Shown: positions 12,846-26,905, counted from the stretch's first letter. The stretch: 64,000 nucleotides of DNA from Galbula dea (GCA_013399015.1 VWZX01000307.1:62001-126000), one strand, 5' to 3'. Translations and numbers: made by a program. The notes: generated by a model from the letters alone, not told the origin.

Positions 12846-15800
12846 ATTATGAGAGTGAGTCAAATTTTAGTGCTGTCTTGTGACAGAATGATGGTTTGAA
12901 CTTCAAGGAGGCATCAATAAGAAAGCCAGAATTTGCCAGCAGCCAGCTATCTTCTGGTTGCAGGTGAGATGCAACAGCAGCTAGGCCATACCTCCAGGGG
13001 AGCCCTGATAATCATATTTGCCACTGGAATTTTTCATGGGTAGCATACAGAAATTTGACTCAAGGCAATACTCACTCAAAGAAACAAAAATGTTTGTAAG
13101 TGCAATATTGAATTCAAATTTCAGAAGACACTAAAATGCTTCTGAATATTTTCCCTTTCTACTTATCCAGTTACATTCATGGCCTGGAATGTCCATCTGC
13201 AATAAACAAGGGTTTAACTTTCAAATGTATCTTGAAACAGAAGTGATGTTGTATTCATTTTATGCTTCCTCAAATTCCAAAGGTCTCTGATATTGAAGGT
13301 GCAAGCATTTAGAGAAGATTTTAAATAAAATGTAAATGAAGTTGGTCAGTTATTGTCTACCCTGAAAAAGTGGGACTGTTGTATACATAATAGGTTATTG
13401 TTACTATTAAATGCTTCATAGCAAGTGCTCTAGTGAGCTACTGCCTCTATGGATCTGTTTGCCATGTAGGTTGCAGACATCTGTTGAGTATCAGGGAATG
13501 TAGTCAAATGATTTGCCAAGAACTCCATCACAAACGTGCCTCTTACATTTTTCTTAGTTGAGAACACCATCCACTGTAGATTGACCTAACAAAGGGTAAC
13601 ACATTGAACTGGAAGCAAAACGTTTAAAGTGATGCAAACCCCATTGCTAAGCCCTTGAATCCTTTAAAATGTCTTTTAGAATCAAGGTGTGCTTGCAGAC
13701 TGGCTCCAAAGGTAACCAAGCAAAGCTGCTGGCCATGGGAGCTGGCTGAGGATGGGCTCTGTCTCCTCCTCACTGTTTCTGCAGGGTTTATTATTGCCCT
13801 GAGGTATCTAGAAAGTCAGTTTGTCAGTTTGGATGACCATATTTCCCAGGGGAAATGAGAACAGCTGGATGTATCTGCTTGCCTCCCTGATTGCAAATCA
13901 AGGGAAAAATCCATCTGCATCCACCCAATTTGCTCCTGCACAGATCTCACTCTAGCCAAGTATTTGACTGCACAAAAGCCTATGGAAATAGGGCCCATAG
14001 ACACAAGGGAGGAAGAGCTTGCTTTCCTGTCATGGGACTTTCTGTTGCTTCTACTATCCCAATAATAAAAACTTGTGCAAGTGTCCATTTGTCAGCCTCT
14101 TTTCTTTCTACAATAACACATAAAAAAAAGCTCCAAATCTAGGAGTCTTCAGGTTTTTACACTCCACAAATTGCACAATCATGTTTTTCATATGGCATTG
14201 GGTCTTGATATGAATACTACAGAAGTGACTTAATGGAAGAGTTCTGGCATCCATCATAAACTACTCTTTGTTAGACCACAGAAATATGCTCATGTCAGCA
14301 GAAGCACTACAATGAATTAGTCTAGTGTAATGGTACCACCCACTAGGATGGTTACAGTTTAGAGCCTGCTCATCCTCTCTGACACACTCATTCATTCAGT
14401 GATTTATAGTATGGCATACAAAATTTCTGTCCAAAAGTGAATACTCTTTGTGTGGTCATTTACAATTACAGCAAGAAGGAAAAGAAAGCTTTGGGGGTTT
14501 AGAATTTTTCAAAGCAATTGAAACCCCCACTGAAATAACACTATGATTTAAAACATTCACACTAGGGTTGAGATCCTGGCTCTGCTCTGCCAACAGAGCA
14601 AAAAATAATCTCAAAACAGTGAATATAATTACAGGTAGGTAAATCTACTATGGGAGAAACAAACCCCAAATGTCCCTTCTCAACAAGGAGATATTCCAAA
14701 CTGAGGATATTCTTCCTGAAGTAAAGTGTCTAAAACTACCAGCAGCTTCCAGAAATTAATGTCATGTTTGTCATTTGTTTTATCCTAAAAGAAAGGTCAA
14801 GTCAGGAGGTTCAATTCTGTATCAACATGCTCTCAGAGTTTAAGGAGAGTTTAGCTCTGACAATTTCAGGACAATGTCTGCTGTAAATCACTGGATTATT
14901 TACTATGCAAACCACATGAAAATATGCTCCATAGTTACTATAATGGTAATAGGAATAATAATGAGTATGTGTAACTGGTAGTTGCCCAGCTGGAAAACAA
15001 AGTTTCTGTATATATCTGCCAATTGGACTTCCAATGATAAAACCACAGACATTTGGACTATTTAAAAAAGGACAGATGGAAGAAAAGCATCCTATCTCTG
15101 TGAGAAACTATTTCATTTGTAAACTGCAGCATTGTAAAACAAAGGTCATATGTGTAGAAAAAAAGAAAAGAGTGGAAATGGTTCTTAAACACCTGAGAAA
15201 GAGTGTTCTCTTGATTTAGTGCTTATTGTCATAAAACTTAGTCTTAAAAATGCAAAGGCAGAAATCTCTCTGCTTTTAACTGTTTCTTCATGTTCATCCA
15301 AAGGAAATTTCTTTCAAGGGGGGGGAAAGGGGAACAATTTAGTCATTTCTGACCTCAGCTGATATTAAAGCTCTCTGAAACAATAAGGCCCAGAGGTGTT
15401 GAAGGAAGCTGCCTGAATTCCTCAGGAAATATATTTACAAAGTCTATTTTGAGTTCCCTGCATTTCTCTAATGGAATCCAGCTGCTCTGACCTTTCAGAG
15501 TTACCTCATCCAGGGTGAACAGCAGCACAGATAAGTGTTACGTCAAAATGCAGTTGGATTCCAACTGCTCAGCGTTTTGGTTAAAGTGCCAACATGAGAG
15601 AAAGCAAACTGGGGCACAAAATTATATCTCTGGTCTGAGAAGTTAAAATCAAGACTTCAGGCATCCAAAATAATGGTTTGATGGGATCCCTCCAGTGAAA
15701 AGTTTTTATGCTAAGTAAAAATTGAACATGTGAGAGCACAGTCCTACAAAACACCAGGAAAGCAAACTTGAAAGAGAAGATTCCTCCTCTCATCTCACTC

Positions 15801-17490
15801 CCAAAACACTAATTTTACTTCCACTACTTTTGGACCATTTTAGGAAGCAGGGCCTTGAACAGGAATTCAGTTAAGACAAACTTTATAGAATACTCAAAAT
15901 TCAGGTTTCTGTTTTGGTGAAATCTGTGCAGAACAAAACAGCAGGTACAGAAAGGGCTGAGATGGAGTCTGGCAAAGACTGGGGCCAAGACCTGAGCAGG
16001 TAGGAGAGGGAAGAGCTGAGTGTTCTGGCTTTTGTCTTTCTAAAAGCCATCAGGGTCAACGTGACACATGTCCTTTGAGGATGTGACTTGGGATTATTTT
16101 CTGTCACTTAGTATTTTCATGCTTTTTTATTCTTAAAGGTCCTAAAAAACTGGTGAGAGAATAATTACAGCTGAAGACTAAAGCCTGTAGTGAGCTGTGT
16201 CTGAGGCAAGACCAGGAGGCAAGTGAAATGACAAACCCCATTGTTTCTTATCTTTCCATTTGACAACTTCAATTCAATCTCACTCCATTTCCAACATTTA
16301 CCCAAGTATTTCTTAAAGTTTGGGGTTTCCAATACTGCTGAATCCGAATTTTGGGTAACCAGTAAACCCTCAGAGCATATCCCTGGGTGGAGGGTGTTGT
16401 CCTTCTACACTCCTTGGATCCCCTCTGAACGCCAGTGCTGTCTTCACCCGCCTATCACAGCCCACTTGTGGGTGCATTTCCCCTGCTGCAGCCCTCCTGG
16501 GGGTGCAGGCAAACTTGCACAACATGAGACAGAGAGGCTGAGCAGCATATGGGCAGGAGGTGCAGCCCCATGGCCCTGGAATCCCTTCCAACTGCTTTGT
16601 GATGGTGACAATTTAAGCACAGGCTCCACCTCGCTCTGCTTCATACAGGTGTGTGCACAGACCTTTAACTTGGTTAGGGAACCAAAGAGCCACTCTGCTA
16701 AAATGCAAAAGCAAGGGAGGCTGCTGTGAGAATGAATGCAGAAGCTGGACAGTCCCATAGTCATGCTGAGATGACAGCATACTTGAAAACTGTGTGACCC
16801 TACAGAGGAAGGAAAATGATGCTTTAGTGCATCCTTCTGGCCTTAGGGTGGCAGCCTTGCAGCTGTACTGAGAAAGACAAAGTGTGCCTGTGCTTCTGCC
16901 TTCTGCAAACCCAGACTCCCTCCCACATCCAACTTTGAGCTTGTTCCTAGCTCCTTCTTACAAACAAACCCACTTCTAACAGAACCGTAGGGCATGCAGC
17001 AGGGCTAGAAACTCCCAACTGCCTGCTGCTATGATCTGAGTCAGCAGAAATATGCCTTATTTGGTGTTTCATTTTCCCTGCCCAGATTAAGCTCTTAAAG
17101 AGTGCCTGCCACCTGATGCCAGGATAGATGTTCCTGGACATTTCAGAGAGTTCTGGTAAGTGATGACAGATAAGTTTTCATGTCTAAATGACCAGCTCAA
17201 CACAAGTGAAGGTCAGAATCCTTTCCCAGTGGTGGCTGTCCTGGTGTGTAAAAACTATGAAACAAGCTGGGTGCTCTCACCTAGTAACATAGGTCCTTGC
17301 CACAACAAGAATGACCACTATGGGTATCAAAAAACTGAGCTGAAGACACAGAGTGATTTCATTTATGCACTGTTTAAACCAAGACCCCATAATTTCAGGA
17401 TATTAGTTTGCTCACAAGTATTAAACTAGTGGCTAAAACACACATGGGGGAAAGAAAGGGGGACAAGAGAGGGGGACAATAGGAAAGAAT

Positions 17491-17501
17491 CCCCCCCCCC
17501 C
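17491..17501 (+). repeat. C11 homopolymer
   Basis: Eleven consecutive C in an otherwise mixed context. A 12-C run lies 243 bp further on. Confidence 0.9.
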
Positions 17502-17743
17502 GAAAGGTACAAAGAAGTAACCTTTATATTCCAACCTAAAAGAACTTTAACATAACATGAAAAATGTGAGAGGATGAACCAGGGAATCAGGAATAGCAGT
17601 CCTGTAATATTATTGGCACAGAATAATTCCACTCCTGGGACTGATTTCCAAGCACGCAGAACACTTAGTTCAAATGCATAAAAGCTGTTGGTTCACAAAA
17701 CCTTTTGCAAATCATGTCTTTAATGTTTAATTTTTTTTGTCTT

Positions 17744-17755
17744 CCCCCCCCCCCC
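17744..17755 (+). repeat. C12 homopolymer
   Basis: Twelve consecutive C just after a T8 run. Both C-runs are prone to sequencing length error. Confidence 0.9.
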
Positions 17756-18660
17756 GTGGCTTAATGTATTTGAGGAGGCCAGCTGGATCCAATTGCTAAG
17801 ACAGTAGTATTACACTCCCCTCCTCCATCAGTTTTTCCCCTTTTACATCAGTATGCTGGCAGAAAGGTTATTGGAATTATTGCCCAGAGCCAAAGGTCAG
17901 TATGAAAAAAGAATGTGTGAATATTTTCATGTAAGAAAATCCAAACTGCAAGCAACTATTCCTACTTTACAAAACTATCAAAACTATTTCTTTATTCCAA
18001 GTTTGATTGATATGGAATCAGATTCCAGATTCTGGAACAGGCACAATGCAGAAAGGTCAGGGGGAATGAATATTCAAGATTCAGAGGCAAATTCAGAGGC
18101 ATAAACTTCCCACACATTCCCTCCAAGATAGAATTTTTCCTTTCATATTCTGCTGGTGGGATATTCTACATTGGTTGTCAGTGCTAAGCTTTTCATGGTT
18201 CCAAAACCAAATGTCCCCATTAAGTCACTTACTTGCAAGTGGCTGTATTTAAAATTTGACTCTTACATTATGACCCATGGTGGGATGCCCTTCACCTTGA
18301 AATGGACCTGTCCACAAGTTAGTGTTGGAGGAGTCCCACTGGAGGTCTTTAACTCTCTCTCTTCTGCTTGCTTTGAAAATCTGCCAAAGCAAGGTGATCC
18401 TAAGGACCAGTTCTGCTCTGGAAAAAAGCTGTAGTGAGTGGCACAGTGTTTATCATGTCAGTGTTTCCATTTGATATTTGAAAAGCTTCCATTTCATGTG
18501 TTTTTTCTCAGGGGTAGATCAACAACACAGGCTAGGTTTAAAAAAAAAAATTTAAAAAATTGAAAGTTTCTTGTCTTTTTATGCCTAACTTCAACTACAG
18601 ACCACACAGTTCACTCTTTACATTGGTGCATTCATGCTGGCTCCACCTATACCAACTTAA

Positions 18661-18822
18661 CCACAGAATCACAAAGGTTGGAAGAGACCTCTAAGATCAC
18701 CAAGTCCAACCCTACCTATCACCATACCACTAAACCATGTCCCTAAGCCACATCTAAATGTTTCTTAAACACCTCCAGGGAGAGTGACTCCACTACCTCC
18801 CTGGGCAGCCTGTTCCAAGGCT
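18661..18822 (-). mobile_element. CR1 LINE 3' fragment, minus orientation
   Basis: The fragment begins ccacagaatcacaaaggttg, then gaagagacctctaagatcac and caagtccaacc. It continues through taaaccatgtccctaagcca to ctgggcagcctgttcca. This follows the order of a reversed CR1 3' end, about 160 bp long and truncated at the 5' side. Confidence 0.88.
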
Positions 18823-21800
18823 AAGCCTATTCCACCTTTGACAGAGGATGAAAGAAAAATCATACTCAAAATTTACATTAAGAAGAAGTCCAGCTGTGAT
18901 GACACCCCTCTTACCAGTAGTCTAAATTAGCTAAGTTATATAGAGACCTCCAGCTTTTTACTTACATTGGAACAATTCACCTAGAAGTGGAGTCTGCTAG
19001 CAAAGTGCAGCCAAGAAGAGCATCAACACCAATTCACATGCCCTAGCAAACTGCAGAGGACCATTGATGACCTCCTGGCAGTTGCATCTACATTTTCCTC
19101 CTTTCAGAGAAGGTCTGTTTTCTTAAAGCTGTTTGTTTGGCTCATCCTCAGTGCATGGAAGGTGTCTTCCTCTGAGGCCATCTGCCAGCTAATCTGGCTT
19201 CTCCAGATTTCTGCTTAGAGGTGCTGAGATAGCTTGTTTGTGATGTTCAGCCCTTCTTGCTGCCAGCTGGGACCTGACAGGAGCATGATGTGACTCAATT
19301 TGCTATTTCCATTTCCAAGCTAGTCTAGTATTTAGGGTGAACTCAGCAAATTGCCTTTCCTACCTCTGTTTGCTTGGAAATAGTGGTTTCAATAGCAGCC
19401 TGGGTTTTTTCAAGGAACCTGAAGCATGTCTGAGAATTACAGAAGCTGCTCTGATTCTCTTGCCACTGAAAGAAGTGGTTAAGAGGCTAGTGATGCCAAG
19501 ACTCAGCATAGGAAGAGGTATTCACAGGAATGATTTCTTTCAGCAAATACCTTTGGCAAGGGTGAAGGAGGTAGAGGAATGACCAGCCCCAGTAGGAAAC
19601 TTCTGTATCTGATGAGGACTTTGCAGGTCAGCTGTTTCCCTGAAATGATCCATTTGCTACTTGGAAAGAGGATGAGGTGGGGGAGGAGGGAAAGGGAATG
19701 GCCAAACTTAGACAGCTGCAATGAGTATCAGCCAACTTCTATATGATCCACTGTCCACCCCCAGCAAAAGATGTGTGCAGGAGAAGGAACATCTGCACTT
19801 CCCTCATTCTTATTTTGCCCTTTGGGACTCATAGACAGTTGGTCTGAAGCTGTTATAACTCATCCTGGGTGTAAGATCAGCACACACAAGCTGTAACAGG
19901 CACCCAAGTGAACCCACCTTGTTTTTGGCTCTCTCTGGAGCAGAAGTTCAGAAGATTTCCTTTTTCACCCAAATAACCCTTCTCTGCCACTAACTTGGAT
20001 TTGCTCAGATGGGTTTAACTGTAAAGTTTTGTTGTCAAACCCAAACACACTTTCCTCTCTGGGTAATCCTGCTCTTCAACAATAGAAAAAGGGGAACACC
20101 TCATCAAACATCTCATGCATAAACACTGGCATGCTGTGAATCACTAGAATCACCTGGTCTGCTGGAATGTTCCCTTTTATCAAATGCAACATAGACTTTT
20201 TTTTCTCCAAAAATAAAGAGTTTGTTTGCAGAGAACAGACCTGGCTTTGCACCTTATGGCCTTGCTTTGTTCTTCAGGCCATACCCTGTCTTTTCAGTCA
20301 CTCTTTGGATCCTTTTCCACTTCTGTGTTTGGGATTTTTTTTTAACCTGTCATAAACATTGTGGATAATTTTTGCAAGCAGGCCATTAACACCAAACCAC
20401 ATCTATTTTCACTAGTGATCTTCAGATGTAAAATACAGTGAAACTGATAGCTTCTTCACCTATAGGGAAGCAATTTAAATGTATCTGGTGTATGTGTGTG
20501 CATGCAACACAAACCTTGCTGGTTGATTCATTTTACTTCACAAGTGACTTGTTTTGGTTTTAAATCCCCGTGCTATTTTCTTCCCTGAAGAAGGTCAGAA
20601 GGGGTTCAATAATAGCTAAAACACCAACAATAATTAAGAAAGGAAAGTGTTTTGTTCTCTGGAAACAGTGAGCCTTAGAAGGAAACTGATTTTGAAAGCC
20701 TGTGCTACTTCAGTATTGAGGTTATGATGCAGTTGTGGAATAAATGTGCAACCAACATCACAATGCTCAGCATGACTAATAATTAGCCAAAAATTGTAAC
20801 TGGTAGTTCATCAAGACATTAGAACAAAAGAAAGTGCCAGGTTTATTTTTACTCACTTGAGCATGATGTAAGGTTTCTTCCACTGGAAAATCCCCTATGA
20901 GTCCATGTATCTGGATTATATAATACTGTTCATGGGGCTTTTTCTTCTGCTTATGACTGGTACCTACAGAATTCACTTTCTAAACAAGATTCTCAGCATG
21001 TGACTTAGTGGCTATTGTGCTCAGGAGTAAACCTCTCTCTGACACACTTCTGCCCACACTGCCTGCAGTGTAGGGTTCAGTCCTGCTGCTGGTGCATGCT
21101 GCTGCCAGTGCTCAGAGCTCTCTTGACTTACATACCTTCAAGCACCTCTGTTTGAATTGTTTTGAGGAAGCCAGATGGAAAACACATGGAACTTCTTACT
21201 TCCCATGCATGGCTCCACAGCAGCCAGCAACATCCTACCACAGCCATACCTTGCTCCATGTCCAACTTTTGCCCAAGTTTGCAAGGCAACAGATGAAGAT
21301 GTCAAACACAGAAAGGGTTGCAGTAACTCTTCTAAAACCAGAGAAGTGATGCTAGATCCCCAGGTGAACTCTGGCTCACTAGGGTGGATGAGTAGTTGTG
21401 CATAACTGGACCACCTTAGGGCTAGTGGCAGACTTTTCCTCCTCAAGTTATTTAATAATGTGCATCTCATCTGTGCCCTGAACCTAGCCAACTACCTGAT
21501 GTTTTGGAAGGTGAACCAGAAGCCTTTGCCTTCCCTTTCTGTAGGAGTTTCTGCTTTGGGCTATCCTGCAAGCTGCAGGTGGCCTCAAATCCAAATCCAG
21601 CACAGATAAATAGCAAGGAGTATGGTCTTGACTTTCAGGTAAGGATTAACACGTTTATGCAAAGGTAAGAGACACACAGGCAGTTTCCTTTCCCTCCATT
21701 GCTGCCTTGTCTCACTCTTGGAATACAAGCTGGAGAACTGCTAGGTCAGCTCCTGTCACTTGCACAGCTCACATGGAGCAGGGAAAGGTCAAAGTGGGCC

Positions 21801-24800
21801 AGGATCCTACCCAGCCCCATGGATCCTCACACCTACCACCAGAAGGTGTAGACCCAGATGTATCTTTAAAGGAACACCAGGGACTGCACTGTCTCCAGCA
21901 GCCACCCACCTTCATGATGCTTCTTAAAGTGATGCAAGGCTCATGCTATCCCTGCTCAGCAACTGCATCTGCTCACCCCAGCTCTGACAGAGCCCAGGGG
22001 CACATCAGGACTCTTCACTTACACTCTGGCCTAATTTTGATATTCAACTCCATGGCAGCACACACTGATTCTCACTTATTAATGTGGTGGTAAAGGTTGT
22101 ATCACACCCCCTCTGCTTCAGAGCACTTCCCTGGAGAGGGACATGTGCACACACAGTGTCATATATAAATCTTTTTCCCCCTTTTCTGTGGAAAAAGAAA
22201 GTGTTGTCTCTGCCAAAGGACATATTTTATGTCTTTTTACTAGGAGGGAACTCATAGGCCTGGTGATTTCTGTACTGAACACTACTGGGAAGCCCTGAAT
22301 CCTGTGTGAAATAAATATTCAAGGTAAAGCATGCTCTATATAACATGCTCCTCTCAGTGATGAATCCTCTAGGTAAGACCAAACCATTTAGCTGACTGTA
22401 TTTGAGACTGCAGGAGAGCTAGGAAAGTGTAATGATTCCCTGAATCATTCAAACCCCACTTCTTTTCTTAAAGAAAAGAAAAATAAAAAATCAACTAGGC
22501 TATGCAAATACTTTGCTGATCACAAAATCCACTGGCAAAATTACTGTATTCTTCATTTTGTACAAGAGGGAAAACAAACACTGGCAAGGATTGCACTGTG
22601 GATATTTATGTCAGACCCAATAAAGAGACAGAAAAACCCATGAGCACTGTCAGCATCTGAAGTTCTGTGAAATCAAAAGTCATTTTTTTGTTGAAGTTGG
22701 TTGACATAATTTAGAGCAATAATTAATAAATCCTTTCAACCAAAAAGAGGTGATAACTTCAATTTGAACTGGGGGGGGGATGGTTTCACAAGATTAAGAA
22801 AGAAAAATTGAAGGGCAAGATAGAATGCTCTGTGACAGTATAACAAACAAGAATGAGTAAGAGGGTTTTAACAGCAAAGGGGAAAGAGCAGTGACAGTGA
22901 TAGGGTAAGGTGTCCTGTGACAAGGTAACACCCACAGGATAGATGTTTCTTAAATGGTATGGTGGTGGTGGCAAGATCTGTCACAAACATAACATGAATT
23001 TTGCTAGGGAGTTGTGAAAGGTTTGCAATACCCAGGAGCAAAAAGATCTGCTTAAATGACCAAAATGTGGAATTTTTTGTCTGTATATATTCTCCTTTCT
23101 CCCTGATCTACAATGTAAGAGATTTGGCTCAGATGCTTAAACAGGTTTGGTTTACAATACTATAGGCCAAAGCTTCAGAATTCCTTTTCCAGCCATCAGA
23201 AACAACTACCACTCTACAAGATCCACCTAGGTTACCCTCTGATGAACATTTAACCCATTTTTTATTTCAAATTAGCAGAAATATTTGCTCTGCAATTTAA
23301 ACTCTTAGTTTTCACTAGAAAGCTGAGCACTCCACACCCTGCTCCCACCTCTTTTCAATTGGGAGTGAAGAAAAGTGTTTCCTGGGAGCTGAGGTTCAAG
23401 CTACTGAGAGAAACTGAAGTGTTTCAGCTCCAATCCAAAACAATTAATTATCTGAATTTGTTTGTTCCTCTGAAAATTTTCAGTTTTTCCAGAAATTGTT
23501 TTTCCCTGATGGGTTCTAATTATATCTGCACCCTGACTGACAGCTGGACAGAGACACACCACAGAGGGGATGGCATTTCAACTGCCTTGTGGCTAACTTT
23601 GGCAGTAGGAAAAGTTCTTCATGTTCTAATTCAGAAGTAATCCTTCTTCTTTCTTCTTTTTTTTTTTTTTGTCTTCTGGAAAGCTTCTTTGAAAAGACAA
23701 ACTGACTTGGCCTGATGATAAATGGTCATGAACTTAAGTCATAGAAAGGAAAGTACCTTTCAGAACTATTTAATTTAATTTTGTTAAGACTCAAAGAGAA
23801 GCACATGACCTTTGCAAAATTTCCAGTGGAATAGCAGTCAATATTCCTCAGCCAGAAACAGTTTGCCCTTTTGGTTCAAAAATAGGTTAGCTGCTGAAGA
23901 AACTGGGAAGACACCTTGTCCACAATGTATAGATTAATCCATTACACAAAGAGCAAATTGAAATTGCTCCACTGTAGCAGAAATTTCTTGTGATACATTG
24001 TTCTTCCTTAAAACTTGCTTTATGTGTTCTTCCTGTTCCATTTTTTCTGTGGTTTAACCCAATAGAACTACTTTTTTAACCTGGGACTACCCCATTAATA
24101 ATGAACCAACCTTCTGCACAGAGGACAGGTTATTTTTGATTATTAAAACTGCATTCTCTAACTGGAGAAAAGCAAAAGAGGGAGAGAGGCAAAGGAACTT
24201 CTGAACACTACAGACACAAATGCAGGCTTTTCTTATAAGCACATTATACACAGCTATCTATCTGTATCTGCCCAGGTGGAGTGGTCCTGGATCAGATCTC
24301 TCCTAAAGGTGATATGCTCTGCTTTATGCATTTGGTAGGAGAGGAGTTTGCCTGCCACCTCCCCAGTCCTCAACTCTAAGTCTCTTTAAATCAGTTGGAC
24401 ATGAATCTTCAGCAAGATACAGCTATAAGTTGTGGGGAATCCCTTTTGGGACACAATATTTGTTGATTCAGGGCTAAGTGACTCAATTTTCTATTTATTT
24501 AAACATTCCATTCACCAGTACATAGCCACATAAAATGTGAAATCACATTCTTGTGGAAGTCCTAGGGGCCAGCAGGCCACTGCCCCATGCCAAATTTCAT
24601 TTGAGTCCAAGCCAAGTTCTTTCAGCTTGTATATACAAAGAACAAGAAAATGAGGTCCATATATTAAAGGAGATGCTCAGCAACTTAAAGATATTTAATT
24701 GATACCTGAGATTAAGGCCAGAATATTTCTCTTCTATTGTGCAATCCCCTGGCAGTGAATGGAGGGTGAAGAAGCACCACTTAGTTAAAGCATTTCATTC

Positions 24801-26304
24801 AGCCCAAGGCACTATTTGACACCAGCCACACTTCTCTGGTAACCAGCTCCTCAAATTCTGAGCTACAGCAATATTCTGCTGCTAGAGCATGACAGCCCAA
24901 GGCACCTTCCTTTCCCAGAGAGACATCTTCAGTGCAGATAGTGGCTCTTCCCTGATATTAAGTGATTCTCTTAGTTGTATGCCTTCCCAGAGGTAGAAAC
25001 TGCTTTACTGTAATGAAAACATCAATTTTGCTAATGAAATGTCATCCTTACTCTATAAGTTACAAGACTCCAGAATGTGTCATAGAAATATGATATTGTG
25101 TGCTTGTGCAGTGTCACTAAAACTGTTGTTGGAATAGGACAATTTCAGAAAGCAGGAAAATATTTAAACTTTCCTCACAGGACTTTCCCTTTCATTATTC
25201 AGTCTGTTCAAGGTAGGGAAGGACCATCCATATGCTTTGGTAATGCTTTTTAAACAGAAAGATCAGTTAATCTCTCCCTCTAGAGAGCTTATTAATTAGT
25301 CTGCTTTGCTTTGTTATGTGGCTCATGGCAGAGAGGATTAAAAAAGGCAGTCACAAAGCATGGTACTGCAATTAAAGTCACAGAATGTTTTGGGTGAAAG
25401 GTTTAACCTACAATAGGGAATTGACTGTGTTTGCTAGCTGGAGAGTGTGAGCCCTTCTGAGGTTCTAGGAAGGTAAAAAAGGATAAAACACTCTAAGATA
25501 TGGTCCTATTAGTAAGTTTCCTCCATCTATAAGAATTCAACTGGAAACATACTTTCAAACCAGAGCAGTACTCCTCATGCCAGTGTCTGCAAGGTTGCAA
25601 GGCATGTAGGGCATGGGGAGTCAGGAGAGTATTGTCATTCTCCTCCTGCTGTAGGGCTTGTTAGCCTGTACCCTTAGAATGAGGATAAACAATTCATAAC
25701 AGTTTAAATTGTAGCTCCAGGAACCTAGGATTCACAAGTGACACTCATCTCAAGGACTTTAACATAAAAACTATATTACTACCTTATATTCTGCCCAAAT
25801 CTTATTTTATAATAGGAGGTACAAAATTAAAAGGAGATGCCTTTTCTTTTCCAAAGCCAAACTCTCCATTTTGAGGATCAATAAAAGTTAGTTGAAAAGA
25901 AAAAGTACAAGACAGATTCAAGCAGAACACGAGCTACCACTACTGGCAAACAAAGCCACCTTCATTAACAACAAGTAACAAATGCATGGCATAAAAGCAG
26001 GTGGTTGGAGCATAAGAATACAAGGGGGAAAAAAAAGCAGCAAAATCTCAAAACACAGAACTCTGTAAAGAAGTGCAAGTCTCTACTTGCTTTAAGGAAC
26101 CTCCATAAGTATGGAAGCAGGAGTGAATTGCTTGATGCAGCAAGGAGAGTGGCTGCAGAGGTAGAAATGCTCTCTCAGGTAAGAATATCACCCAGCAAGA
26201 TCTAGTAGTTATAGATGGTGAACTGTCCCCTGGGGTAAGGAAGACAGGAAGAAGCCCAAGTTGCTCTGTAAAGAAGAAAGTTAAGAAATGAAAAGACTTA
26301 CCAT
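18823..26304. other. Intergenic, no gene seen
   Basis: Unique-looking sequence. A relatively GC-rich block at about 21040-22130 carries overlapping open frames on both strands (128 codons plus at 21707-22093, 117 codons minus at 21138-21491) without recognisable homology. The segment at about 25260-25400, containing attaattagt, resembles conserved noncoding DNA. Confidence 0.65.
23641..23679 (+). repeat. CTT-rich tract with T14 run
   Basis: (CTT)n-like sequence leads into fourteen T (23657-23670). On the minus strand this is an A-run followed by purine-rich DNA. No flanking direct repeat was recognised. Confidence 0.85.
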
Positions 26305-26350
26305 GATTAGATGATCTTGAGGGTCCTTTCCAATTGTAATGATTCTGTGA
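26305..26350 (+). mobile_element. CR1 3' terminal fragment, plus orientation
   Basis: gatgatcttgagggtccttt, then ccaattgtaatgattctgtg, matches the last 45 or so bases of CR1 with its attctgtga terminus. Confidence 0.75.
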
Positions 26351-26842
26351 CTGCTAGAACCACCAAGGCTATCCCAACAGCAGATAGATACCTGGGGCTG
26401 TATTGTCTCTTACCTGACAATCAGTCTCCCTGCTTCTGTCCAAGTTTTAGCTGCTTCTTTTTATTTACTTTAGCAATACCAGGTAAAGCAAGATAATCCA
26501 GAGTGGATAAATTGGCAATTCCTTCCATTGCATTCAGGTTTGAAAACAAGCTACCCCTCTCAACTAGCTCACTGTTATAGATGGAAACTTCTGGTCATTT
26601 TGATACTACCTGGTAAAAAGCCTGCTCCCTGAAAACCCCAGCACTTCCTTCCTGATATCATCAGAGACAGCCAGCTGTTGAACTAGGTTATCCCAATCAG
26701 TGGCAATCACTGCTTCTTACAAAGGTCAGATAAGCCACTCCAAAACACCCTTTTTAATGAGCCCTCTGACTCAGCAAGTGAGTTGTGGTGAGTGGTGTGG
26801 ACAGTATTGACAGCTTTCAGTTTGCCCTAGGCATATCAATAC

Positions 26843-26863
26843 GTGTGTGTGTGTGTGTGTGTG
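26843..26863 (+). repeat. (GT)n microsatellite
   Basis: About ten uninterrupted GT units lie just left of the first copy of the 42-45 bp duplication. A second short GT run (26908-26919) follows the N. Confidence 0.95.
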
Positions 26864-26904
26864 GCTAGTCAGAGAGCCTGAAGAAATGGAGATGCTCTTA
26901 AGGA
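26863..26904 (+). repeat. First copy of a local duplication, ends at the N
   Basis: This copy starts ggctagtcagagagcctgaa. It is identical to 26994-27038 except that it lacks a 3-bp cag. The match ends exactly at the ambiguous base N (26905). Confidence 0.9.
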
Positions 26905-26905
26905 N
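26905..26905. other. Ambiguous base (N), possible assembly join
   Basis: This is the only N seen in the window. It lies exactly where the first copy of a local duplication stops, between two GT-rich tracts. This fits a gap-closing join or an unresolved polymorphism. Confidence 0.7.

Larger units (their letters stand above)
9097..18660. other. Intergenic, no gene seen
   Basis: Apart from a CR1 stub at 9611, a small tandem duplication at 12796 and two C-runs near 17.5-17.75 kb, the sequence looks unique. The longest open frames (157 codons at 11305-11778 and 162 codons at 16241-16729, both plus) have no recognisable homology and I judge them to be chance. Confidence 0.65.

Noticed and set aside
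16570..16615. Possible degraded CR1 3' end (aatcccttccaactgc)
   Set aside because: Only the ccttccaac core matches, and the terminal attctgtg repeat is not intact.
16241..16729. 162-codon plus-strand frame with shorter overlapping minus-strand frames
   Set aside because: No homology was recognised, and both strands are open because the local sequence is GC-richer.
25379..25412. Possible reversed CR1 terminus (cacagaatgttttgggtg)
   Set aside because: Too short and diverged, and no CR1 body follows.
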